Assembly (NCBI GenBank): GCA_028686425.1
Contig: JAQUBZ010000023.1
Coordinates: forward strand, 1-38,803
DNA: 38,803 nt
Origin: Bacteroidales bacterium
GTDB lineage: Bacteria > Bacteroidota > Bacteroidia > Bacteroidales > UBA932
Reading direction: 5' to 3'
The position numbers were made by a program, and so were the translations under genes. Positions 7,098-14,999 of this stretch are shown here, piece after piece. The notes beneath the pieces were generated by a model. That model worked only from the letters and a program-made list of their open reading frames with translations, was not told where the DNA came from and ran no database searches. Positions within the stretch are counted from its first letter, which is position 1. Each line of letters starts with the position of its first letter.

Positions 7098-8515
7098 CAA
7101 CTGCATCAATTTGTACCATAGGGGACGAAATTCTTATTGGACAGATAGTCGATACCAATTCATCCAAAATATCACGCGAACTCAATAACATAGGTGTTAA
7201 AGTCCGTTACATGGTCTCAATCGGAGATGATCACCGCGAAATCGTCACACAATTGCGTAAATGCCTCAATGAGACCAATATAGTAATCGTCACAGGAGGT
7301 CTCGGTCCCACTAAGGACGATATTACCAAAGAGGCCCTGAAAGAGCTTACAGGAGCAACCGGCTACAAAGAGTCGTCTGAACAGATGGAAAATATCGTCC
7401 GAATCCTCAATGCAAGGGGGATTCCGATGATTGATACCAACAGAGCGCAAGCCCTTGTTCCCGATACATGTACGGTGATTCCCAACAAACTCGGCACAGC
7501 CCCCTGCATGTCTTTCCATCTCGGCGGCTATAACGGCAGCTCTCGGCCATCCGGAAGCGGAACATCGTCACGCAGTGGCGGCAGCTCTCGGCCATCCGGA
7601 AGCGGAACATCGTCACGCAGTGGCGGCAGCTCTCAGCTATCAGGTGGCGGTTCGGTGCTTTATTCTCTTCCCGGAGTACCGTTTGAAGCAATAGGGTTGC
7701 TTCCGGAGATTATTGCAGACATCAAACAATATTTTAATTTAGAGCATATTACACACCACACGATAGTTACTTTCGGGATTCCGGAATCCACCCTTGCCAA
7801 ACGGATTGAAAGTTGGGAAGACTCCCTCCCTGAAAATATAAAACTTGCATATCTGCCAAATCCGACAATCGGTGTGAGGCTCAGGCTTTCACAATTTGGA
7901 GGGAACTCTGATTTTAGTAGGCAAATTGCCGAATTGCAGTCTATTATAGGTGATGCAATATACGGAGAGGGAGATGACAACCTGCAGACGGTCATCGGGA
8001 GGATGCTGAGAGAAATGGGACGGAGACATGCCGCCGGGCAGAATGCCATAGTTGGCGTGCCTTATACTCTATCCGTTGCAGAATCATGCACTGGAGGGCA
8101 TATTTCAGAGCTCATCACATCTGTGCCGGGATGCTCCGACTACTACAAAGGCTCTGTCACTTCTTATGCAAATGAGGTAAAGATAAATGTGCTCAAGGTT
8201 CCTTCAGAGGTCATAAGCAGCCACGGGGCAGTGAGCGAAGAGTGTGTAAAAGCGATGGCAGAAGGGGTTCTGAAGGCTCTCGACACCGATTTTTCAGTAG
8301 CGACTTCAGGGATTGCAGGTCCGGGAGGAGGTTCTCCCGAAAAACCGGTCGGAATGGCATGGTTAGCCGCTGCATACCGTCCACGCGGCACAAGTAACAT
8401 AATTATTACAACACAAAAAGTGGGGTTTGCATCAAGCCGTTCGGTAAATATCGAGCGTTTCGCATCCTACGCACTCAATCTTTTGAGGCTTCACATACTC
8501 AGACAACTCAGATAA
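7094..8515 (+). CDS. cinA: CinA: molybdopterin-binding-like domain plus nicotinamide-nucleotide amidase
   Basis: Two-domain cytoplasmic enzyme that deamidates NMN in pyridine-nucleotide salvage. The N-terminal MoCF/COG1058 domain (about 1-260) shows GDEILIGQIVDTNS, VTGGLGPTKDD and YSLPGVPFE. The C-terminal PncC domain (about 320-470) shows VAESCTGG, YKGSVTSYAN, HGAVSEECVKAMAEG and ATSGIAGPGGGSPEKPVG. Both halves look complete. Odd: residues about 146-186, between NKLGTAPCMSFHLGG and GSVLYSLPGVP, are a Gly/Ser-rich insertion made of a 15-residue repeat not expected in the family, where that loop is short. The ATG overlaps the pyrD stop, giving a pyrD-cinA operon. Confidence 0.92.
   Translation: MTTASICTIGDEILIGQIVDTNSSKISRELNNIGVKVRYMVSIGDDHREIVTQLRKCLNETNIVIVTGGLGPTKDDITKEALKELTGATGYKESSEQMENIVRILNARGIPMIDTNRAQALVPDTCTVIPNKLGTAPCMSFHLGGYNGSSRPSGSGTSSRSGGSSRPSGSGTSSRSGGSSQLSGGGSVLYSLPGVPFEAIGLLPEIIADIKQYFNLEHITHHTIVTFGIPESTLAKRIESWEDSLPENIKLAYLPNPTIGVRLRLSQFGGNSDFSRQIAELQSIIGDAIYGEGDDNLQTVIGRMLREMGRRHAAGQNAIVGVPYTLSVAESCTGGHISELITSVPGCSDYYKGSVTSYANEVKINVLKVPSEVISSHGAVSEECVKAMAEGVLKALDTDFSVATSGIAGPGGGSPEKPVGMAWLAAAYRPRGTSNIIITTQKVGFASSRSVNIERFASYALNLLRLHILRQLR
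7535..7648 (+). repeat. Tandem 45-bp minisatellite inside cinA
   Basis: Units begin at 7535, 7580 and 7625. The first two are identical by eye over the full 45 bp; the third is partial and diverged. Each unit encodes GSSRPSGSGTSSRSG. The period is a multiple of three, so gain or loss of units keeps cinA in frame. Confidence 0.88.
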
Positions 8516-8545
8516 CTGATATTAAATTTAAATAATTAACTATCT

Positions 8546-9709
8546 ATGAAAAAACATTTATTCACATTTATGGTTATGGCTTCAATCATTACTACAGCAT
8601 GTACTCCTAATCCCGACAAAGAGGCGGCAAAGCAGATAGATACTCTTTGTTCCCAACTATTCCCTGCCGATGAACCGGGAGCGGCAGTATTGGTACTAAA
8701 GGGTGACAATATCATCTTCGACAAAGGATACGGCATCGCCGACATCGACACAAAAGTTCCGATTGACGGCAACACATTTTTTAATATCGCATCAGTTTCA
8801 AAGCAATTCACCGCCACTGCTGCAATGCAACTCGCAGAACAGGGCAGAATCTCACTTGACGACAGTGTCAAAATGTATTTTCCGGAGTATAAGGCAGATT
8901 TCTACAACCGCATCAAGATCAAGCACCTTCTCTCCCATTCTTCAGGAATTCCAGATGCCCGCGACCGCAGCGACCGCAACAAAAACATTTTCGGAACCGA
9001 AGTGCTTGCCATGTCATACCTCCCCGACCTGAATTTCCTCAATTTTGAGCCGGGAACCAACTATGAATACATCAATCCCACTTTCCTGATGGTTGCCTGC
9101 ATAGTTGAAAAAGTATCGGGCAAACCATTTACCGAGTATGTCAGGGAGAATATTTTCATCCCTGCAGGAATGGATAAGACACTCTATTTTGAGCCGGATG
9201 CAGTAATAGAGAATATGGCTCACGGCTACGAATATGAAGATGTGGAAAATATGCCGGAAGAGCGCACAGCCACAGAAGGGGCCTCTGACGCACCTAAGAA
9301 ATGGTACGAATACGACTACGGCGAGGAGACATTCTTTGCAACAAAGGCTGACGGAGGCATCTACACATCAACCCATCAGTTCGTCAATTGGGAAAAGGCA
9401 CTTCGTGACAATAAAGTGATGAGCGAGCAGAGCAGAATTGATGCCCAGAGTCCACATACTCCCATTGCCGGAAGCACTTACAGCGACTACCAGAACCGAC
9501 CTAACACATTCTACGGATATGGTTGGTTTATAGAGCCTGAGACTGACTCTTCCCCTCTGAAAATATATCACACGGGAGACAATGGCGGGTTCAAAATCCT
9601 TGCAGCCCGCTACCCTGAACAGAATATTCTGGTGCTTGTATTTGCAAACAGGGCAGATTGGGACCGATACAAACTCATGCAGGATATAGAAAAGGCATTG
9701 GGGATGTAA
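8546..9709 (+). CDS. Lipoprotein serine hydrolase, class C beta-lactamase fold
   Basis: 387-aa member of the beta-lactamase/penicillin-binding-like serine hydrolase family (PF00144). Seen: lipoprotein signal peptide with Cys19 (ITTAC), catalytic SxxK as S83-V-S-K86, a Tyr-x-Asn element YIN in NYEYINPTF, and the third motif HTGDNGG near residue 353. Likely periplasmic or outer-membrane anchored, acting on peptides or esters. The substrate cannot be told and beta-lactam resistance should not be assumed. It follows cinA by 30 bp on the same strand and may be in the same operon. Confidence 0.85.
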   Translation: MKKHLFTFMVMASIITTACTPNPDKEAAKQIDTLCSQLFPADEPGAAVLVLKGDNIIFDKGYGIADIDTKVPIDGNTFFNIASVSKQFTATAAMQLAEQGRISLDDSVKMYFPEYKADFYNRIKIKHLLSHSSGIPDARDRSDRNKNIFGTEVLAMSYLPDLNFLNFEPGTNYEYINPTFLMVACIVEKVSGKPFTEYVRENIFIPAGMDKTLYFEPDAVIENMAHGYEYEDVENMPEERTATEGASDAPKKWYEYDYGEETFFATKADGGIYTSTHQFVNWEKALRDNKVMSEQSRIDAQSPHTPIAGSTYSDYQNRPNTFYGYGWFIEPETDSSPLKIYHTGDNGGFKILAARYPEQNILVLVFANRADWDRYKLMQDIEKALGM

Positions 9710-9785
9710 GGTGAAAGCCACGGCGTGAAGGCGACAGACAAGAAAGCCGAACCACAAGGCAAGAAGGCCGCGACCGCATGTCAGA

Positions 9786-10535
9786 TCAGAACAGTCTGTC
9801 GTTATTTACGGCCAGCTGTCTGATTTTTTCAAATTGTGAAGAGTTTACCTTGAAATCCTTGAACAGGTCAAACTGCCCGGCAGAGTGAATATCGGTGGCG
9901 ATATAGCTGTAATAATCGTGATCGAGCAGATATTTCAGCACTTTCAGCGAACCCTCTCCATAAGAGCCGGTAAGAGATTGAATATTAAGCTGTAATGCAC
10001 ATCCCATATCTACAAGCTTCTCAAGTTCCTGCAGCCTGTTCGGAGTATGATGCCCCGGCCCCTGATAGAACACATACCTTTCAGGATGTGCCAAAATGGG
10101 ATTATACCCCTTGTTGAGCAGATTGAATACAACATCCATAATATTGCTGCTTCTTGAAGAATAGGACATCTCGATCAGAATAGTGTTGTTGCGATACACT
10201 AACGGGTCTGTAATCTCCTCAAAATAGTCGTCAATCATGTACTCCGCTCCGAGTTTGAGGGAAAGAGCATCTTTAAGATTGACCGGAATAAAATCGGCAA
10301 GCAGCGCGAACCCCGACACCAATATCTGTGTGGTATTGGGATAAATCCCCTTAGAGACATGAGGGGTAAGAACTATCTGCTTCACCCCCGCATTATACAA
10401 TCGCTCAAAAATTTCTACAGACGAATCCATGTTACCGGCCCCGTCATCCACACCCGGCAATATGTGGCAGTGAATATCGGTCGTCATACCTACGTCCCTA
10501 AAGCTATATCTGTGTCTGTTAAAAAAGAAATTCAT
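9786..10535 (-). CDS. CpsB/YwqE-type PHP tyrosine-protein phosphatase
   Basis: Metal-dependent phosphatase of the PHP fold that removes phosphate from the tyrosine-rich tail of Wzc-type kinases. Seen: the metal-binding motif DIHCHILPGVDDG (D20, H22, H24), LTPH, GAEYMIDD, LAHPERY and the final ATDIHS. 249 aa is normal for the family. It lies immediately downstream of the matching kinase on the same strand (48 bp gap), at the end of the export operon, which supports the pairing. The alternative start at Met17 is close to the first motif; Met1 is kept because homologues carry a short N-terminal extension. Confidence 0.9.
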   Translation of the reverse strand: MNFFFNRHRYSFRDVGMTTDIHCHILPGVDDGAGNMDSSVEIFERLYNAGVKQIVLTPHVSKGIYPNTTQILVSGFALLADFIPVNLKDALSLKLGAEYMIDDYFEEITDPLVYRNNTILIEMSYSSRSSNIMDVVFNLLNKGYNPILAHPERYVFYQGPGHHTPNRLQELEKLVDMGCALQLNIQSLTGSYGEGSLKVLKYLLDHDYYSYIATDIHSAGQFDLFKDFKVNSSQFEKIRQLAVNNDRLF

Positions 10536-10583
10536 AAAGTCTTATTTCTTGATAATCAAACATTTATCGACCAGAATACAATA

Positions 10584-12971
10584 TTATTCTTTGCTCTCTT
10601 TCGGCTTGTCACCATAGCCGTAGCCGTAACCGTACCCTTTATTGCCGTAGCCATAGCGTCCGTAACCGTAGCCATAATAATATCCGTAAGCGCGGGACTT
10701 GGTATCGACACCATTGAGCACCAATGCTATATTTTTGAGTTTACCATCCTTTGAGATATTGTCGAGCTCTTTGATAAATTTCAAATCGGCAACGCCGGCT
10801 CTCAATACAAATATGTTGGCATCGACATATCTGTCCACAGTAGTTGCATCTGCAACAGGAAGATAAGGAGAACTATCAATTATGATGTAGTCGTAATTCA
10901 TCCCTCTGAGAGCATTCATCAATTCCGACATTTTGTCAGACTCCAACAGTTCGGAAGGATTTGGAGGGACAGGTCCCGAAAACAATACATCAAGATTATC
11001 AATGTCGGCACAATTATGATAAATTGAAGATTCCAAATTCCCATTAAGTCCGATAATGTATGGAACCACTCCCTTATTACGATCTCTCTCCACTCCGAAC
11101 ATCTTGCGTAATCTCGGCTTACGCAAATCGGCACCGAGCAGCAGCACTTTCTTGCCCACATGAGCGAGTGCAATTGCAAGATTGGTGGAGACAAATGACT
11201 TTCCCTCTCCCGGTAATGATGATGTTACCTGAAACACGGTCTGTCCTGTATATCTCAAATTGGATCTCAACATCCTCATCGCTTCGGCAACCGGATTGCG
11301 GCTTGCCATCCTCATCAATTTGTCGGCACTATTCGTAATAGGAATAGAGGCAAGTATAGGAATATTCGTCCTGTCGGTCACATCCTTTTTGCCATCGATT
11401 GTGGTCTTGAATGCCTGTGTAAGGAAGAAATAACATGGCGCCATGATGAAACCTAAAATTATTGCCATAGCATAGACCATCTTCTTATTTGGAGAGGTCG
11501 GTACGGAAGTGCCTGTCGCAGATTCGATTATTCTCGACTGGTCGGATATGGAGAAGAGCGAAATCATAGCCTCTTCCCTCTTCTGCTGAAGCAATATGTA
11601 TAAAGGCTCTTTAATCTCCTGCTGGCGAGAGAACTGAGTCAATTCCAACTGCTGCCCCGGCATGGCGGACAGTTTCTTTTTTCCCTGACTTATCTGATCT
11701 TCAATGCTGTTTCTCTGAATTTTATACGATTTGTCGAGGTTCTTTACAGAGACATCGATGCTTGAAAGCAATTCCGAAATCTGATTGTCGGCAGAAATCA
11801 CCAGCGGATTGGATGTACTCGAGTTGGCAACCATCCTGTTGCGCTCCATGACCATCTTGTTGAACTGATCGATTGTGTTGTTCAGTCCAATATCGGTAAT
11901 GCCGATATTGGCCGGAATCACCTTCTTCTCGTTACCCATAGAGTAAACATACTCTTTCACAATGCTCAACAGGGATAGCTGTACATCCACTTCACTGAGC
12001 ATAGCCTGATATTTTTCATCCGTAGTCAGCGTAATCTGAGACTGAGAGGCTACGTCTATCAATGTGTTTGATCTCCTGAAATCCTGATATTTGGTATCAA
12101 TAGATCCAAGCTCTCTCTCAATAAGGGCCAGCCTTTCATCGAGGAAGGTGAGAGTATTGGTGGTCGCCTTGTTGTTGAATAGTCTTGCTTCCTCATTATA
12201 CTTGTTAATCAATGTATTAAGCATATCTTCCCCCCTCGCGGGTATGGTGCTCTTGCAGCTCAATTGAATAATATCGTTAGTCTTATCATAAGAGACAGTC
12301 AATGAGCGTGCTAACGACTTAGCCTTTACACTCGGATCACAGAACGACACTTCATATTTATCTCCATATTCACACGGAATAGCTGCAGGTTCGATATAAA
12401 ATCCTCCGCCTAACAGCGGAATCGTATCGGAATATCTGTAATTTTTATCCTCCATCGGATATTCGTTGTCCTGAACGGTTATGCTTGATATTCTATAATA
12501 TACCGAATCCTTTGGCTCAAATACTATATGGACAGAAGGAATCGAAGCTTCCGGAGCTCTCTTTATATAGGTCAGATTGAACGGACGGGAGCCGTAGTAC
12601 TCTATTTTCTTGATTTGACGACTCTTGTAATAGGAATAGTTCAAATCAAGCTCCTCCACAACTTTCTGCATCAAAGGCCTCGATTGAAGGATAACCACTT
12701 CATTGGCAACCTTGTTGACCCCGGACGTACCTGTGATTTCCGACAATACGGCCAGCTCCGAAGGAACAGATGTATTATCCTGATTGACAAGCATTATAGT
12801 AGCATTTGATGTATATTGTGTCCGTGTGGCCTTGATATAGCAATATGCAATAATCATACAAACCGCAAGGCAGAGCAATATCCAACATTTCATTCCCCAA
12901 ACCACTCCGAGAATGGATTTAATGTCGATTGAAGACTCTTCTTCCCTAAATTGATCTCTTAGTTCGTCCAT
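10584..12971 (-). CDS. Wzc-like polysaccharide co-polymerase with tyrosine autokinase domain
   Basis: Inner-membrane PCP-2a protein of 795 aa that sets chain length and drives export of capsule or exopolysaccharide through phosphorylation cycles. Seen: N-terminal Wzz domain with TM helix about 29-48; long periplasmic coiled coil with a GNVR-like end (about 260-480); second TM about 497-517; cytoplasmic BY-kinase with Walker A GEGKS (588-592), Walker A' LLLGADLRKPRL (Gly replaces the usual Asp at its start) and Walker B YIIIDSSPYLPVAD. The tail from 762 on holds 12 Tyr in alternating Gly-Tyr sequence, the autophosphorylation cluster. The phosphatase gene follows and the Wza-type exporter precedes by 6 bp. 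Confidence 0.92.
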   Translation of the reverse strand: MDELRDQFREEESSIDIKSILGVVWGMKCWILLCLAVCMIIAYCYIKATRTQYTSNATIMLVNQDNTSVPSELAVLSEITGTSGVNKVANEVVILQSRPLMQKVVEELDLNYSYYKSRQIKKIEYYGSRPFNLTYIKRAPEASIPSVHIVFEPKDSVYYRISSITVQDNEYPMEDKNYRYSDTIPLLGGGFYIEPAAIPCEYGDKYEVSFCDPSVKAKSLARSLTVSYDKTNDIIQLSCKSTIPARGEDMLNTLINKYNEEARLFNNKATTNTLTFLDERLALIERELGSIDTKYQDFRRSNTLIDVASQSQITLTTDEKYQAMLSEVDVQLSLLSIVKEYVYSMGNEKKVIPANIGITDIGLNNTIDQFNKMVMERNRMVANSSTSNPLVISADNQISELLSSIDVSVKNLDKSYKIQRNSIEDQISQGKKKLSAMPGQQLELTQFSRQQEIKEPLYILLQQKREEAMISLFSISDQSRIIESATGTSVPTSPNKKMVYAMAIILGFIMAPCYFFLTQAFKTTIDGKKDVTDRTNIPILASIPITNSADKLMRMASRNPVAEAMRMLRSNLRYTGQTVFQVTSSLPGEGKSFVSTNLAIALAHVGKKVLLLGADLRKPRLRKMFGVERDRNKGVVPYIIGLNGNLESSIYHNCADIDNLDVLFSGPVPPNPSELLESDKMSELMNALRGMNYDYIIIDSSPYLPVADATTVDRYVDANIFVLRAGVADLKFIKELDNISKDGKLKNIALVLNGVDTKSRAYGYYYGYGYGRYGYGNKGYGYGYGYGDKPKESKE

Positions 12972-12977
12972 CGTTGT

Positions 12978-13757
12978 TTATTTTAATATCAGTGAAATAA
13001 CGGCAATAATAGTAGTAATCGAGCTCAGCACAGTTGACCATATCGAGAATGCAGCCGTACCCTGTGCAATCCTTGTAGTGCTTTGAGGCACATAAAGCAC
13101 GTCATTCTGGTGCATATAGAAATATGGGGAATTGAGCAGATCACTCTTTTTCAAATCTATTTTGATATGGGATTGACGTCCGTCAATATCCCTTATCAGG
13201 ATGATTTCCTCTCTCTGTGCGGTAATCAACAGGTCTCCGGCCATTCCGAGAGCCTGAAGCACCGTTGTACGCTCACTCGGCATTACGTATGTTCCCGGAT
13301 TGCGAACCTCACCGAGAACCGTAATTCTGTAATTCAGAAACGAAACCGAAACTACGGGATCTTTTACAAGACCTTTCTCTTTCAGCATGGATGTGATAAA
13401 GTCCACAAGATCCACCCTGCGCATCCCTGCAACTTTCAGTCTGCCAAGCCCCGGCATATCTATACATCCGTCGCTATCGACAAGATAAGGAACAACAGAT
13501 TGAGCTGCATAACCTCCCGTTATATTGTCGCTCAAAGTGAAGTTGTAAGGTGTAACGACAGATTTGTCCGGACCCGAAATGATAATCTGAAGCTTATCGT
13601 CATTCATGATTACAGGTTCGTATTCGGCCTCAATCTTTTGGGCATTAAACTGATCTATATCCTGAAAATAGAGGATTTCCTTAGGTGATGTACATGAAAA
13701 CAACGCTGTACAAAATACCAGATAGACAAGGTGTCTGAGATGAAAAATGGGTTTCAT
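12978..13757 (-). CDS. Wza-type polysaccharide export lipoprotein
   Basis: Outer-membrane export protein (Poly_export plus SLBB) partnering the Wzc-like kinase just downstream. Seen: lipoprotein signal peptide ending ALFSC, then DDKLQIIISGPD (Poly_export), VDSDGCIDMPGLGRLKVAG, and an SLBB segment ITVLGEVRNPGTYVMPSER with the usual ALGMAGDL. A C-terminal hydrophobic helix (WSTVLSSITTIIAVISLIL) could be the outer-membrane-spanning helix. An in-frame ATG at 13790 gives 11 extra residues before the signal peptide; the ATG at 13757 gives a normal signal peptide and is preferred. About 259 aa. Confidence 0.88.
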   Translation of the reverse strand: MKPIFHLRHLVYLVFCTALFSCTSPKEILYFQDIDQFNAQKIEAEYEPVIMNDDKLQIIISGPDKSVVTPYNFTLSDNITGGYAAQSVVPYLVDSDGCIDMPGLGRLKVAGMRRVDLVDFITSMLKEKGLVKDPVVSVSFLNYRITVLGEVRNPGTYVMPSERTTVLQALGMAGDLLITAQREEIILIRDIDGRQSHIKIDLKKSDLLNSPYFYMHQNDVLYVPQSTTRIAQGTAAFSIWSTVLSSITTIIAVISLILK

Positions 13758-13817
13758 ATATTTTAAGTGTTTTATTTTATGCTTAATCAACTCTATGAGA
13801 GGTCATCAGTCATATCT

Positions 13818-14999
13818 TTATGCGGGCACATCCTGAGGCTTTTTTTCAACCCCTTTTTTTGAACTTACCCAGCTCTTAGGCCATCCTGCTCCATGATCTT
13901 TCAGGAAGTCGAGTCCGAACACTGCTCCGCATCCGAGAATTGCACCCATAAATATCCATACAGCCAATATTCTCATAGGCTGAGGTTTGGATTTGGCATG
14001 AGGTATCATTGCCGGCTTGACGGCGGTCAGAACGGGAGTATCTTCCTTAACTTTAATGCCCGCCAGAATACGCTGTTTGGCCATTTCGAGATATATGGCA
14101 TTGGCAATATTGTAATCCGACACCAATTTGTCAAGTCTTGTCTTGGCTGTGGCGGAGGAAATAACTCTGTTTGCATCTTTAAACCTTGCCAATTCGAGTT
14201 GTTTGTTCTCAAAATCGGCCTTTGTCTCTTCATACCTGCTCTCAATGAAATCCATCTGGCTTTGAGCCTTTTGCTGCTTGAATTCGGTTATATATTTCTG
14301 AAGCAGATCGAAAGAAATCTGTACCAATTCGGCGGCGGCCACAGGTTCCGGCATATTTGCGGAAATCGTGATATATCCGTCTTTATCGTTAAGCTCCATT
14401 TTCAGCTTGGACATAATAATCGATGCCACTCCGAACTCCTCATTTGTAAAAGATTTGAGCCGGATCCCATCGACCGATACAGCTGTATCTGCAACTGTCT
14501 CCGCCGGCTTGCTCTTCAATGCCCCGATCACCACCCCGGGAAGTCCGAGAGTATATTTTCTGACAGTACCGAGAAGATTAAATTTGCGATATTCGGGCTT
14601 GGTATAGTAATCAAATAGTGTGACCGACTCCGTCACACCATTGAATGTGATTTTGAAGTACATTATATCTCTCAGATAATCAACATTTTCCAAGATTTGG
14701 GGATACACGTATGGGGATAGAGACGAACTGCTGTTGCTCATATTGTCCATATTGATTCCTGCCATAGCTGCGACGGATGAGATAGAAGAATTGGTTCTTC
14801 TCGCCATTTGAGGGACAAACGTACAACTGGAAGTGTATTCTTCAGGGGTGAACAATGCCACAAAAAGCCCCACCGCGGCAAAGCATCCCGTAATTATCAG
14901 AATAATTTTGCGCTTGACCCAAAGCCTTTTAAGCAATTCGATTATATCTATTTCCTGTTCCTGATCCTCTTCGAGGAACTGATTCATTGATTCGTTCAT
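13818..14999 (-). CDS. Wzz-type chain-length determinant (PCP without kinase)
   Basis: Inner-membrane polysaccharide co-polymerase of 393 aa. Seen: acidic N-terminus, TM helix about 33-53 (IILIITGCFAAVGLFVALF), Wzz signature EEYTSSCTFVPQ, periplasmic region with coiled coil about 235-290, and second TM near 343-365 in a Pro-rich context (KSKPQPMRILAVW). No Walker motifs, so it has no kinase activity. Its ATG overlaps the stop of the large SLBB exporter (ATGA), implying coupling; the frameshift in that upstream gene may therefore lower translation of this one. Confidence 0.88.
   Translation of the reverse strand: MNESMNQFLEEDQEQEIDIIELLKRLWVKRKIILIITGCFAAVGLFVALFTPEEYTSSCTFVPQMARRTNSSISSVAAMAGINMDNMSNSSSSLSPYVYPQILENVDYLRDIMYFKITFNGVTESVTLFDYYTKPEYRKFNLLGTVRKYTLGLPGVVIGALKSKPAETVADTAVSVDGIRLKSFTNEEFGVASIIMSKLKMELNDKDGYITISANMPEPVAAAELVQISFDLLQKYITEFKQQKAQSQMDFIESRYEETKADFENKQLELARFKDANRVISSATAKTRLDKLVSDYNIANAIYLEMAKQRILAGIKVKEDTPVLTAVKPAMIPHAKSKPQPMRILAVWIFMGAILGCGAVFGLDFLKDHGAGWPKSWVSSKKGVEKKPQDVPA

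Noticed and set aside
10600-10690. Short-period repeat encoding Gly-Tyr as a minisatellite
   Set aside because: The low complexity is explained by the normal tyrosine-rich tail of BY-kinases.
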